From assembly GCF_028389875.1 (NCBI RefSeq), contig NC_084687.1:3198157-3262156 (forward strand): 64,000 bases of DNA, in the 5' to 3' direction. Of the stretch, positions 1 to 13,109 are shown one piece after another (the stretch's first letter is position 1; each line of letters begins with the position of its first letter). The notes below the pieces were generated by a model. It saw nothing but the letters and a program-made list of their open reading frames with translations. It ran no database searches and had not been told where the DNA came from. This DNA is from Rhea pennata. Taxonomy: Eukaryota; Chordata; Aves; Rheiformes; Rheidae. A program made the position numbers and the translations under genes.

Positions 1-3000
1 AAAGGATTGTCTTTTGATGGTTGGTGTTAGGTAGAACAAACCATGTTGTCTGAATTCTTAGCAGAGCTGGGTGGGGAGAACAAGACTGCCCATTTCTGTT
101 TGCGATCAGGGTCCGTGATGCTGCCTTGGGTCTTGCAAAGAACTATATCCTTGTGTTTCAGCTCTTTTTTTGTTCCCTACCACATTGGAAAGCTGTGGAA
201 ATCAGCTGCTCTTCATCATGTGTTTGAGTGTCTGGGCTTTCTCAGCATCAAAGCTTTCCCTCTGGCTGTTTGCTGGAGTGTCTTCAGGACTTACCCTTCT
301 GGTTTATTCATGTCCCTATGACCCTGTACAAACACAGTCCCACTGTTGTCTCTCACGTGCTCTCTCCTTCTCATGCTGGCTATTTTGCTTTTGGTTCATG
401 AAACTTAAGAGTGGTTGAAAATGTAAGAAGCAAAGAGATTTTATTCATTCACTGATAAGGAAAACTTTCCTTGTGAATGGGGAGAAATGACATCAGATTT
501 CCTCCTTAGTTGGTACAAGTGTCTGCATGAACCCAACTGCCTTTCTGGGTATATCTGGATGGATTCTTTTCTTCTCCACACTTGTTCAGTGGCCCTTTTC
601 CACACTGGGCTTGAGCACTCTCTCAGGAGACTTTAGGACTCCTCTATTTCTACCACAGGGGCATTATGTACATAAGTTATCAAAGCAACAACAAAATCAT
701 TTGGGAAAGGAAAACAGACTTAATGCAGCTGCATTGCTGAGCTCATGCATCCAGTCTTAGTGAGTCATTTTGCCTTTGTTTCCTCCTTTGGGAGATAGAT
801 GCTCCCTACCTGCAATGCTGAGAAAGTTAATTAGTTAATGTACTAATTAACTGAATGTGCTTTGAACAATGGAATTGCTTGAGGCAGTAGATCTCATAAA
901 GGTCTAAGTCTAATACTGGCTTTAACAAGGATGGGCTCCCACTTTTTATCAGCCAGGGCACCTTGCCCTCAGCTGGAGAGAAAAGAATTAAACTTATCTG
1001 CATTATTCACACTATTTCCACAGCATGTTTGAATGAAATGAAAATGGGTAGAGTCCATCCTAACTCTTCCCCATCAGGTTCTCATTAGCAAGGCAGAAAA
1101 TGTTGACTTTCTTCTTGAAAACATGGTTCTGGGATTCCAGACCAAGGAAGCAGAGAAAGCCAAGGTAAGGTTTTTGACAACATCGCACGTTTTCTCAGTA
1201 CCTGCCCAGCAGTCTGTTTGTGACCAGTAGCCCGCCTCACCCTAGAGGCCTGGACACACCCAAGGCAATTTCTCCTCTCTTTTGCAGAAGATACGTGGTG
1301 ATAGAGAGCACTTTGCCTACTAAAGTGAGAGGCAACTGTACTTTCCACATCACCAGAACCCACTCCAAAGTGGATTTGGAGCTGCAGCTACAATGAATCT
1401 CACAAGCCAAAACATTTCAGTCTTCAGCCAGTCCTGAACTCATCCAAAGGCCATTTTATGCAGCTTCAAGCACCTTCTGTTTCTGCCTATAGAAGCAACT
1501 TAACAGTGAAGTCAAACCTCACAGCAGGGACTATGACCTAGATCTGAAAGGTCTTAACAAAGATGTAACCACTGGAGCTGATTGAGGTTTTTTGCCTTTC
1601 TCAGGCATGATTACAGCAATCCATCTAGATCCTGCACTTCGTCAGGGAACCAAAAGTTGCCCTTAACAGCAAAACTCTCCCGAGGCCATCCAGTGTAGGC
1701 TGGGTGGAAGAGAATTTGTGACAGTCTTGCCTGCTGAGAGAACTGAGGTTGGATTTGTGATTTTTAAATGTGAGACAATTCTCCCTTCATATCAATTGTG
1801 CAAGCTCTGAAGCTCTGCAGATTTAGCTGGTTTCCTCCCTAACTGGAAAAGAAAACGCAATGACTACGTCGTATTTTTCCAATGCAAAGGCCTAACCTTA
1901 AGAAGCTGAAAATTATTATAATTAGGCAGACAAGAACCTACAGTCTGAAAAGTGCATCCTTCTCTCAAGTCATTGGGAGTCTCTGTTGTGCATTGGATTA
2001 GATTCTTGCAGGCTGAGTTTTCAGCAATGCATTTTCAGAAATGAACTGTACCAAAAGCAGGCCCCCTACACTAAGCAAGATTTGCAAATGTTCCCACCTC
2101 CAGCAGTTCTCACTACGACATGAACAGACTGATTGATGCTGATTCTCATCACTCAGTTGGCTGAGCCCTTCTGAAATCATGGACACATTTTCTACAGGCA
2201 GTGTCCTTTACGAAACTCTTCTTTTCAAACACACAAACTATATGGATTCCTAGTTGCAGCCAAGTTTGACCACAGAGACCATAACACATATTCATCTCTC
2301 TTTCCTCTTTGTTGATGCAAAACTGCCTTGGAGGAATGATATCAATATGTCTTTACTAATTGATGGTGTCGTGTTGGGTTTGACCCATCATTTGATTGGC
2401 CATCCTCAATTGTCATTTCCGAAAAACACTATTTTTCTGGTTGTTTATCTTCCCTGGCCTTGTTTGCACATAGCCACCACCCAAAACCCTTCTCTGTCCG
2501 GGGAGCAGGATTTATCGCTTCTGTTTCAGTAGCAGCAGAACAGAGAACAATGTAGGGCCTATGCAAACAAATACTGCTGTTTTCTTTTGCTTTTCAGTTA
2601 TTCCTCAGTGGTAAATCATTTTGTTCCAAAACAAACAAAAATCAAAAGATTTAGGACCCAAAGAGCAGTCCAGAGCAATATAACAGGGGCTGAAGGCAAG
2701 TTGTATTTAGAAGTTAAGCAACAAGTGCCCCTTAAAAGCAAATGAAATGCTTAATTTGTGATGCATACCTCAAATTATTTCTGCTTGGTGATGTTTTGGC
2801 TTTCTCTGCAAATGGCAGATGCTCAGGTGTCCGGACTGTTTAAAACTATACACAGGCAAGATCTGGGCTGAGCACATAAGCTACTTGAGATAGAGAACAT
2901 CCTTATCTTCTGTGTTTGGACAGCACTTAATGCAGTAGATCCCTCAAGAAGCTCCAATGACCAAATGCAACACAAGCAAGAGCTACTGTAACTGCCAGTT

Positions 3001-6000
3001 CACACCATTTGAGTATACTGGACACCAGGATTTGAGTTTGTGACTCTTAGATTTTTTCTGGATTCTGTCACTAAGTTTGACCTTTCTGATGACTCTTAAG
3101 GACCATGCAAGCTTGAGCCCTATGTTATGAAGAAGGATTCATCTGCAAGCCAGCTCCTCCTTTTACTTCACTTTAGTTTAAGCCAACAAGCCGCCTGGTG
3201 TTTGCAAGCCAACACAAGACCATCACATGCTTTTTGCATAGCTGGGCAAGATTGCCAAGGAAAAAAGTTGAAACAAATCCTCAAGATCCTGCATTGGCAC
3301 CTATCAACTTTAACCAGCATTGCTGTGCAACAGGACTGAAAGCCAGGTCCCTTCTGCAGACATGTGAGGACTGTATAGCCTGTACTCAAGATCCCACACG
3401 ATAAGCAAGACTTTACAAGCCTAGGGTGGCAGCCAAGCATAATCCACCTTTACCTGCTGAAGTTGAGCTCAGCTGAGCAGCTGGTGTCTGGAAAGCTGAG
3501 CTTATCAGCACATTACAAAGATTGCTGCAGAAGTTCAGAGCCCTTTGGAGAAGACATACAATCTCTCTGCAAAGGAGAATGTTTTCCTGGGCTTGGTCCA
3601 CTTGCAGCAATTGCAGGTATTCTTTCAGCCACAGCTCTCCTGGGGCTCCCTCTGGCCTGGTCTATGCTGCTGAGCCCAGCAGAGAGAGGCAGTAGATTCA
3701 GTCATGGCACCCATGGTTCAGAGCAAGTCTTGTTTTCAGGCTGCCTGGAGTAGCCATTGCAGATGCAGATAAGAACAGTGCCCGGGAGGCATCTGCCTGC
3801 GATGGGGCGTGCGCTGTTGATGCGCAAGGATGAACAGATGGGTTGATTACACAGGGAGAAATGGACACTAATCGTATCCAGATTCACCAGCTGCAGGATT
3901 TCCTCCTGAGCCCTAGAGGACAGGAAGTCCTTACCTGCCTCGTTATCCTGTCTCCATTCATTAGGCCCTTCCCCCATCCTGGGAACCACATCTCAGCTAA
4001 TCCCCTGAGGAGGGGAGGTCCCAGACTGCAAAGCTGAGATCCAGATGGGAACTCCCACAGTGCTAAGGCGTGGCTAGATCCAACCCGAGGTCAGGGGCCT
4101 ATCTTGGCTGTCAGCTCCAGCACAGCCAGGCTCCAGTGGCTCAAGTTTCCCTACTTTGGGAGCTTGTTGTGGGACTCTTTCTTTGCCACTGCCTCTCTGA
4201 ATGGCCAGGAAGCATTCAGGACTAACCAGAGCAAGTTCTGCAACAAAGACTCTGCTGAGATCAACATCTTATGTGGTGAGGGTCATCGCATCCTCCACTG
4301 AGATGTGCAGCTACTTCTGGGGTGAAGTCTAGTGTGTTTAACAGCACACAGCTGACCAAGCCAGGAAATGAAGGAGCTTTTGCAGATTTAAAACATCAGA
4401 GGGAATCCCCCAGCAAGCTGTATAATGACTGGCCATACTAAAGTAGGATGTGATGTTGAAATCTTATCTGCATTTGTACAGTACTTGAAGAAAGGAGAAA
4501 ACCCTCCCAGACCTCTTTATCTGTGTCCCTCTCTGTCCATCCCCGCTCTGTTCAGCCACAGTGATGTGCTCCCAAAGCAGCATGTCTAGCCCCAGCCATC
4601 CTTGCCATGGGGCTGCTCAGCTCCCAGGCTGCAGCCCAATTCTTCTCCCACGAACAGGAACACTGGGAGCAGATGTGTAGAAATTCAAGACATTCATCAT
4701 GTTGTTACCAGCACCAGCCCTCGCTTTTGGTGGAGTTTCTATAAGAGGAGTGCAGCCTGCTTGAAAACTTTTATAACCCAAGCCGTTGCTCCAAGCGGGC
4801 TTTCTTCGGACTCTCTCCTTGTATGCCCTGGATGGTCTGTTTCTAGGTCTCAGGCCTCTGTTGCCAAAACTAGCACAATAAATTTAGCCCGCTCTTATGC
4901 TGCTGTCTGTTCCCAAGCCATCCCTGGCTCTGTATACCAAGGTAGCTCTGGGATGCCACATGCCACGTGTTGAGCCGGGGGAAGAGAACAAGACAAGACT
5001 GAAGGAGAGGAGATCCATTCCCTGAATTCTTGGTGTTATTCCCAGAATCTCCCAGTCTAGCTGAAGCGATTTGAGGTCCCCACACCTGGCAATAAGATGT
5101 CGGCACAGGCCATCCTGCAAGTTTAGACTCCTCTGGAGTTTAGACTCCAGAGATCCTGGCCAAGCAGAGTTGGCCAAGGCAAATGGCCATGGCTACCCCC
5201 TAAAGCCTTCAAGCCAAGAGGAGGAGGAGGACTGAGGAAGCACACAGTGCTTGGCACAATCTTGCAGGTGAGGAGAAACCCCATTCCCAATCTCTCCTGG
5301 GCCAGGGCTGCCCTGCTGGGCACAGACATCTCCCTTGAGCTGGCTCCTTCACCCCTGAGCCCACTGGGATGGTGGCACAAATGCACCGGCAGTAGCCACA
5401 GGAGAGAGTAGTGCTGTTGCAAATGACCACAAGAAGTGCTTGCAAAGCATGCCCCCCCCCAAAAAAAATCACAGTATATTGTACACAGAGCGTGATTTTT
5501 GGTTGTCATCATCACATTAATATAATACCTACCTCTTAGCCTCCTCAGAGCACCTTATACCACACACTGGTTTTGCCCTTTGCTGGACTGCTTCTTACAT
5601 TTTCTGCAGCTGGGACTAATTGTGAGCGACCTTAGCATGACAAACCCTGTGTGTATAGCCCTGCATATCTCACAGGCTTTCCAACAGCAAATCCAGACAG
5701 CACAGCTCAGTGCCCATGAACAACCCTACAATAACAAACCAGCTGCCTTGCTTTGTCCTCCCAGACCTCACCTTTTGCAGCAGCCAAGTAACATCAAAGA
5801 TAAACAGTAGCCATGAGCAACTCCACAATAGCAAACCAGTACAATGGAAGAAGTGGAGGGAAATTTCGGAATGAAACACATAACAGGGAGAAAATTGTAC
5901 CAAGTAAAATAAATGATATCAGTTCTTCTAAGCATCAGCAGTTGGGTGGTACGAAGGATGACCTGGACCCAGGTGCATCTGGATATTCCATGTTCCCCAT

Positions 6001-7620
6001 GGTGCATGAAGCTATTAGCATCAGCTCTCACTGGGATGCGTTTCTACCAGGATCCCATTAAATGTGTGCCCTCAAATCCACTGAAACAAGTTGGCAATCA
6101 GTAGAAAGGCTAAGGACTGACCCCAAAAGGCTGAATTCAGTCTCCCTCCCTCTCACCTCCTTTTTCCCCACCAGAAGTGGTCACTGGAGGGGCAAAGTTG
6201 ACTACACGGAGGGTCCAGTGTGGGGGCAGCCTGCTCAGCCATGGTCCCGTGGGAGATGGCCTCCAGAGAAATAAAGCACACCACTCTCTGCAACTGTAAA
6301 TCAGGTAATTTTCACTAGGGCAAGTTTTGCTCCAAATTAAAAAAATAAGGGGGGGGGGGGGAGGAAGACACAATCCAAACTCTGGTTTGGCCAAACTTGG
6401 CCCTTTTAAGGAAAGGAAATTTCCCAGAGCCACCCTTGACAAACCTAGAGGCCTGATCCTGCTCTTAGGAATGTCACTGCAAACCCAGAGTGGCTTCTCT
6501 CAGCTGCTGGAGAAGTTTATAATAGCTGAGCAAGGCTCAAGCCTTGGAGAAAAACTCCTGAGACGGAGCATAGCTCACATCAGAACAGCCTGAGAGCAAA
6601 CTCCAGATTCTAAAGCGATAAACAGCAAAAAGATCCAACTCCCAATTTCAAGAATTTATCTTTTTTGCTGAGCCATGTTCTGGAAGCATGAACCCTATTT
6701 TGCTGTGAGCTGTGTGGAATAAAACAGCTGCGTCCCTTGGCTGCATGGGCTCTTACAGGGGTGCCAGATGTTTTGCTTAGGACACGTCAGAAGTGTCTTG
6801 CTTGAGTTCGCACTCTCTCTCCTCTCAGGAGCTGCCCAATCCAGAGCCCACTGGAGTCACGCCATCATTTTTTGTATCAGTCCTCCACCGGCTTTTTCCA
6901 GGGAAGCAATAAAGATTGGGAGCAAATTGTATCGTTCCACTACAGACTCTGTTTATATGAATAAGCTACAAGGAGAAAGCTCAACCTACTAGGAAAACAA
7001 CTAGTGCTCCCTTCTCATTAGTTTTAAGCGTCCAGATTTAAACCAGCAGGCAAATCAGCTCTGCTGAAGAGGGCATCGCAACACATCTTTGGGGCCTGAT
7101 CCCAAGAACTACTGTTTGCCCACAGTTCCTGCTAAGGACAACACGGGAATTTCAATTTCCAAACCAACTGCTGTGTCCTGTGAAAGCCAAGGACCGGTTT
7201 GCAGAGTTGTGCAGGCCCTGCAACATCCTTCACCTTCCGCTGGCCTCGCAGGCGTGTGAAATACATGCAGGGCGGCCTTAAGGGCCAGCGGAGTGAAGTC
7301 TTGCTCTCAGATTTGTTCAGTTCATGTTATGTCCACTGTCACAGTGCCGGCACTTGAACGATCGGTGACAGTCGTGAAGTCCAGAAGACGGCTTGTTAAA
7401 GGGGGTAAAGCAGACACAACGGGCTAATCATATTCCCAATTAGACCATTTGACACACAAGGAAACTGAGACCTTACTTCTAACAGCAAGGAATACATCCA
7501 AGACAATAAAAAACAATATTGCACAAGGGCTGAATTCGCCCCATGAGGAGTTTGGTACCTAACTGCCTTTGCCACTCCATTCAGCATCTTCCCACATCCG
7601 ATCTAGCCCATCACAAGTGG
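1..7620. other. Intergenic or intronic DNA, no gene recognised
   Basis: Moderate-GC sequence with only short open frames (under about 130 codons), none resembling a known protein. By vertebrate synteny the neighbour beyond the 3' end of MTCH1 should be PI16 or a nearby 6p21 gene, but I see no CAP-domain motif or other exon. Plus-strand AATAAA hexamers lie at 6270, 6718 and 6908 and could mark the 3' end of a transcript coming from the left, but no coding sequence ties to them. Simple runs include C10/A8 near 5451-5468 and a G run at about 6349-6362. Confidence 0.6.
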
Positions 7621-8460
7621 TGTTTTGCCTTACAGCTGCACAACACCTACCTACAGCAGAGCCTTAGCTGTGCCGAGCAGCAAACAAGCGAGCGGGGATG
7701 CTGAGAGCCGAACCCAGGCGTCCTGGAGGCCCAGCCCCTGCGTGCGAGGCCATGCGGCTCGCTGCAGGGCTAATAAGCCGCGCAACGCCCAGCAAAGCAT
7801 CTCCAGGAGGAGAGCGGCGGGCGAGACAACCTCGAGGATGTCCACAAGAGCACAGCCAAAATTGCCACACTCGGTGCTGGCAGGGAGCAAGTAGGTCACG
7901 GAGGCAAAGGGGGGCTGGGGAATTCGGGCCTCGGCGTTTTGTGGCCAGTTTCGAAGGCTTTGCTGTACGGCCATGCGTCACTCACTGAAAGAGGTTTTTT
8001 TCGGAGGAGGGAAGAGGAGGAGGAAGCCAGGAAGGGGGGGGAGGAGGAGGAAAAATTTGGTGAAGGAGGAGGGGTGGTTTTCATGGCTCCCGAGCGCTTG
8101 CGAAGTGCGTGGCGGTCGGGAAGGAGGCAGGGGGACTGTGCCCTGCAAACAATCTGCTTTTGTTGTGTCCCAAGCGGGCCTAAATTAAGTTTGACAGAAA
8201 GAGGACAGATTCACACGCGCCGTAGCCAAAGCCCTGAGCTCGGTTACAGCCGGGAAGACCTGGAGAGCTTTGGTGTGATCGTGCCAAATCTCGCCCGAAG
8301 CAGCCAGGGGACAGGAGCTCGCTGCCACGAGGCAGGAGGCTTTGGAGGGCAGCGAGGTGCTCTGTACAAGCGCCCGCTTTCATCTTGCCGGATGCTTTTG
8401 CAAGCCAGCCGGCTTCCTCCCAAGGAGCGCCCTGGCTGAGTCCATCTCCAAAGCCTAAAG

Positions 8461-8471
8461 GCCGCCATTGC
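8461..8471 (-). promoter_or_regulatory. YY1-like motif
   Basis: Read on the minus strand this is GCAATGGCGGC, close to the YY1 core ATGGCGGC. With the second site about 80 bp away it suggests a TATA-less promoter. Such motifs often sit just downstream of the start site in the direction of transcription, which would favour minus-strand transcription here. The direction is inference. Confidence 0.4.
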
Positions 8472-8542
8472 TCCGTGAAAAATATCCTCCCCTCTCCTTC
8501 GAGTTCACGCTCTCCCCCATGCCGTCGCCGGAGAGCTCCCTC

Positions 8543-8552
8543 GGCCATCTTC
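8543..8552 (-). promoter_or_regulatory. YY1-like motif
   Basis: Read on the minus strand this is GAAGATGGCC, a match to the AAGATGG form of the YY1 motif. Its ATG also opens a minus-strand frame, but the encoded peptide resembles nothing known, so I read the site as a promoter element rather than a translation start. Confidence 0.4.
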
Positions 8553-11500
8553 GTCCGCCGCGACCCACCGAGCCTCCCGCGCCGCTCCCGGGCTTCCCCG
8601 CGGCCCTCGGCCTTGCCGCCCGCCCCGGCGTGCCGTGCCAACCGAGCCGAAGGCATGAAAAAGGAGCCAGCTTCTAAACAGTTAACGCCTCGCAAAACCA
8701 GACCGCTTGAGTTCCCTCCTTCTCGAATCGCTCCTGGTTGAAATTCACCCCCACCCCCAAAATAAGAAAATTATCCTCCTCCTCCTCTGACCTATCCTGG
8801 GCACCCTCCCTCCCATCCTTCCCTCTCCCTCCTTCCAGCCTTCCTGTGCCCCCACCCTGCCCTGGCACAGCCGGAAAGGAGCACGCGTGCCCGTAGGGCT
8901 GCTCGGCACTACGAGCTCCGACCACGTTAGCTGTGGCTGCCATGTTGAATTGCAAATCCGACATGATTCAACATATTTTTTCCCCCCTTCGGTGGTGCCC
9001 GGTGTGGAAATAAAGCAGCAGCGGCATGCCACCCGCCCAGCCCCGAGCGGCTCTCGGGGACGCCGGCGGCCCGGGCAGCAGGGCGAGGGCAGGAAAAGAA
9101 ATCGCCCTCGAATCCTGCTTCAAACACTGCACGTAGGTATAGGGCTAGCTGCTCTGCATCCCTCTCCCGAGGAGAGCGACTTTAAAGTCGGGCGTTTTAG
9201 CACCAAGGGCTGGAGGACTCAAAGGGAAGGGGTTTCGGGGAGAAGGAAGGTTACAGCCACAACAAAGCGCCTGAGCAATTGGAAAAATGAAACGTTATTT
9301 CAAATTAAAGGCGGAAGAAAAAAAAAAAAAGAAAAGGAAAAAGCCAACCGAACAAACAAACGAAAAAAAAAATAAAACCCCCAAAATTAAGAGTGAGGTT
9401 TGATTCCGTACCAAGGCAGCAAGAGAGACGCACCGTGGAAGAGAGTGGTTTTGTTGTTGAGTGGTTGCTGGATTTAGCTCCGCTTATCCGGACAATCATC
9501 AGGGAAGGATCCTTTTCCGAGAAAGGCCAGTTTGAGTGAGACAGCTTTTTTTTTTTCCTTCTCTCGCTCTCTCTCGCTCTCCCCTTTCCTTCTCCTCTCA
9601 GCTCAACGCCAAGAAATGGGCGGTGCCTGGATGCCAGGCTCCATCCGAACGAGACACCAAAGGCCAACGGAGAGGCTGGCACAAAGGCGAGCTGGCAGGA
9701 ATTCCTGCACTCGGAGCCGCTCGCCCGCTCGCGCCCGCGGGACAAGCCGTCTTTATTACCCAGGCGGCTTCAAAAGCAAAAAACAAAAAAAAAAAAAACA
9801 AAAAAAAATACCCCAAAAAAGCCCCACAGTGGCCACCGCCGCCACCCGCGCCGCTGTGAGCCCTGCTCCAAAAAGTTGCCCGTTCCGGCTCGGGAACGAC
9901 CCGCCAAGGCGCGAGCGCAGGGAAAAAAAAATAAAAAAGGAAAAAAAAAGGGGGGGAAATAAAGAAAAGGGCAGGAAAAAAAGCCAAGACCTTGCTTTTC
10001 ATCGACGCAGGTTAAACAAAAGGCCCAGGGACTTGGATTTTTCTCCCCCTGCACCCCCCCGGTGCTGCTTTTCCCGCCTGCCCACCCCCTCCTCCCTCCT
10101 CACACCCTCCGTCGCCGGCTCCCTCGCCCGCCACCCCAGCAGCCGCGCACAAAAACGAGTCCTGGGCTCCCTCCTTCCCTGTTCGAGCCCGACGGGAGGC
10201 GGCGGGTCTGGGAATAGGGACGCGCACGCCCAACGCGAGAGCGATCCGAAGGCGGCGAGGGTTGCGGGGGGGGGGGGAGTGAAGAAAAAATAAAGGAGAA
10301 AAAAAAATAAACCCACCCGCCATGGAGGAAGCTTGGGAGAAATCGCCGCCCCGGGAAGTGTGTGCGTGTGTATGTGTGTGGTGGCGTGGGGGGGTGGATT
10401 GGGGATAGTTTGGGTTCGCGGGGATATTTTGGGGCCTTTTTTCCTGCCTTGAGTACCTGGCTCGTGAGGATGATTAAAATCGGGGGTAGCAGCAGGCTGG
10501 GGAAAGGGGGGGGGGGGGGGGAGGGTGACGCCGCTGGGGAGATGCCAAAAAACCAAAACAACAACAACAAAAAAGAAAAACCCCGTTTTCATTTTGTCTG
10601 CGCCAGCCGAAGGGAAAAGAAAAAGGGAGCGGGCGCCCGCGCGGGGGAGAGAGGGAGACGCACGCTGCGAGAAAAGCCGCCGCGCGCAGAAACGGGCCTG
10701 CAGCCGCTTCCCTCTCGAGAAGCCTCGGCAATAATTCTCGCTCCTTGTTCCCCTCGGCCTGCCCACTCGGGCTCGCCTGCCAAGTCCGAGTTGGCACGGC
10801 TTCCCAGGCAGCGCCGAACAAAGCCGTCGCCCGGCCCCGAGCAGGCGCTGACAGTAAGCAAAGTGACAGGCGCATCTTCCGCATGTTAATCCAAGCAGCG
10901 AGCGGGCGGCCGGGCGCCGCGGGCCCCCCCGGGGCCGTGCGTGGGTGTGGGTCGTTCCCCCCGCCCCCCCCAACCCCTGTCCCCAGCCCCACGCCGTCCT
11001 CTCCCCCCCCTCCACCACCGCCGCCGCCCCCAACCGGGGCGCGCAGCCCGGCCGCGGCGCTCCCCGGGCGCCCGTCGCAGGCCGCGCCAAGGCCCCCCGC
11101 GCCCAAGCGGCGCCGGCCGCGGCGGGAATCCAGAAATCTCCCTCGGCCTCGGAGGATTTAAATCAAAACAAGCGCCCGAGCCACCCCGGGCCGCGGGCAA
11201 ACAAGGCCACTCGGCATCGGCGGTACCTGTTCCCGCTGTCTTCATCTCGCCTTGGAAGCGTGACAAGAGCGAACTCGCCTCTGGTGGGCTCTCAAAGCCG
11301 CGGGGCTGTAACCCTTTGCAGGAAGTTGGCACGGATCCCAGGTAGGACTTTACTCCCAGATTTCTCCCCCCCCCTCAACCTCCGCCTCCCGCTCCCTGCC
11401 CTCCCCTCCGCTCCCCCCACCCATCCTGTCCCCTTTGGGGGCCCCCCCGAGCCCCCCACGCGCCTCCGCGGCTCGCCCCCCGGGCGCCCGCGGGGGACGC

Positions 11501-12199
11501 CGGCCAAGAGACGCGCGCACGCACGCTCGCCCTTGCACACATACCCTTTAAGGATGACCTGGGCAACACGGAGAACGGCAACTTCCTGCCCCGGCTCCCT
11601 AAAAACGCCGGTTTCCACGCAGGGGTTAGGCTGGGCGGCGAGCCGGGGGGAGCTGGGAGGAGGTTTGGGGTTTTGTCGTCATTGAACCGCTTTTTTTTTT
11701 TTTTTTTTAACGTATATTTTTACCCGGCACAGTGGACTCAACATGAGGGGAAGAAGGGGGGGGGAAGGAGGGAAAAAAAAAAAAAAAGAAAAAAAGAAAA
11801 TCGGATGGAAACAGCGCGGCTCCAACTCCGCGAGGACAATGCCCGGGAAAACGTCGAGATTAGCGGAGCTCTCGAAATCCAGCGCGCCCTCCCCGCGCCC
11901 GCACCGCTCGCCCCCTCGCCTCGCCTTTTTAATACTCCCGGCGCCTGAATTATCCCGGTCCGCAAGCAGGAGGGAGCGTACAGTACCGGGTCGCGCGGAG
12001 CTGCCGAGAGCCTCGCAACAGGAAAGCGGGCGGGCGAGCGCGCCACGGCTCTCGCCGTCGGCCAGCGAGAAGAGCAAGGAGACATTAACATCCAATTAGT
12101 GCCGTGTTTAACGAGGGAGACAGAGGCGGCTGTTGTTTTATTGCCCTGTTCTTTCCAGTCGCATCTGACAGGCAGCGGGGAAGGCACCCCTGCTCGAAG

Positions 12200-12207
12200 T
12201 GACGTCA
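12200..12207. promoter_or_regulatory. Full palindromic CRE
   Basis: TGACGTCA, the perfect CREB/ATF palindrome, lies near the right side of the CpG-rich block and is followed at once by an AT-rich tract. Full CREs in CpG islands are often functional promoter elements. The target gene is unknown. Confidence 0.5.
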
Positions 12208-13109
12208 TCATATTTTTATTTTTTATTTTTATTATTTTTTTTGCTTTCTTTCCTTTTTCCTCTCCCTCCCCAGCTTTCCTCCTCCAAGTTTCTCGGCGAC
12301 GTCTCGGCAGCTCGGCTAGGGGAAACTCGGCGCTTTCGGCTCCCCCCTTCTCCGCCTCCGGCCTCCTTCGCCCCCTCCCCGACGCCGGCCCTCGAAAAAC
12401 AAACACGCCGACCCACCCCAAAGTCTTTGTTCTTCCAAAAAGCGAAAAGCGAAACGTTCGAATGAACCCGGACGGAGCCCGGAGGAGGCTCTCCCTGCGC
12501 GCCGCGCTGCGTGTGTGTGTGTGTGCGTGCCTGTCTCGCTGGCGCTCCTCTTCCGAGACGGCTCGCGCGGCTTGTAAAACTTTGAGGCATGTGACTCCGC
12601 TCCCAGCCTCCTTTGGCAGCGTGACAAGAACCGCTCCGGTGGATCGGAGAGAGCGGGCGGCTTTTAAGGAAGAAACTCAATTCAGGAAGATTAAGGAATT
12701 ACAGCGTTTTTAATCAAGGGACCACGCGGGCCGGGCGGCCGGCCGGGAGGGAAGGAGCGACGTCGAGCGGCGGCGGCCCGGCCGAGGGGCCGCGGCGGCG
12801 GCGGGGGGAGAGGGATTGAATCAGGAGCGGGAGAGGCTTATTTCACGCTGCCCGGCTCATCCCGTTTCCCTCCTTCCCCACCCCACCCACCCCGGCAGGC
12901 CGCGGCGGGGGGGGGTCCGCGGCGTCCCACGAGCGCGGCCCGGGATGGCGCCGGCGCCTCTGCCCCGCGGCCCGGCCCGGCCCCCCGCGAGAGGCCTTCC
13001 TGCGGGTTTTTACTCCGCCGCCACCCCCAGCCAGGGTGGGGGGTGGTCTACCTGCTCCGAAGGCTTTTCCTCGTGCCCCACCTAAACCCTCGTCGGTGCA
13101 ATTCATGGC

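Noticed and set aside
6270-6913. Three plus-strand AATAAA signals taken as the 3' end of a left-hand gene such as PI16
   Set aside because: No coding exon or recognisable 3' UTR precedes them, and AATAAA is frequent by chance in AT-richer DNA.
9305-10300. Poly-A and poly-T rich tracts considered as retroposon tails
   Set aside because: No element body, target-site duplication or 3' end consensus is seen. They appear to be simple homopolymer tracts within the CpG block.
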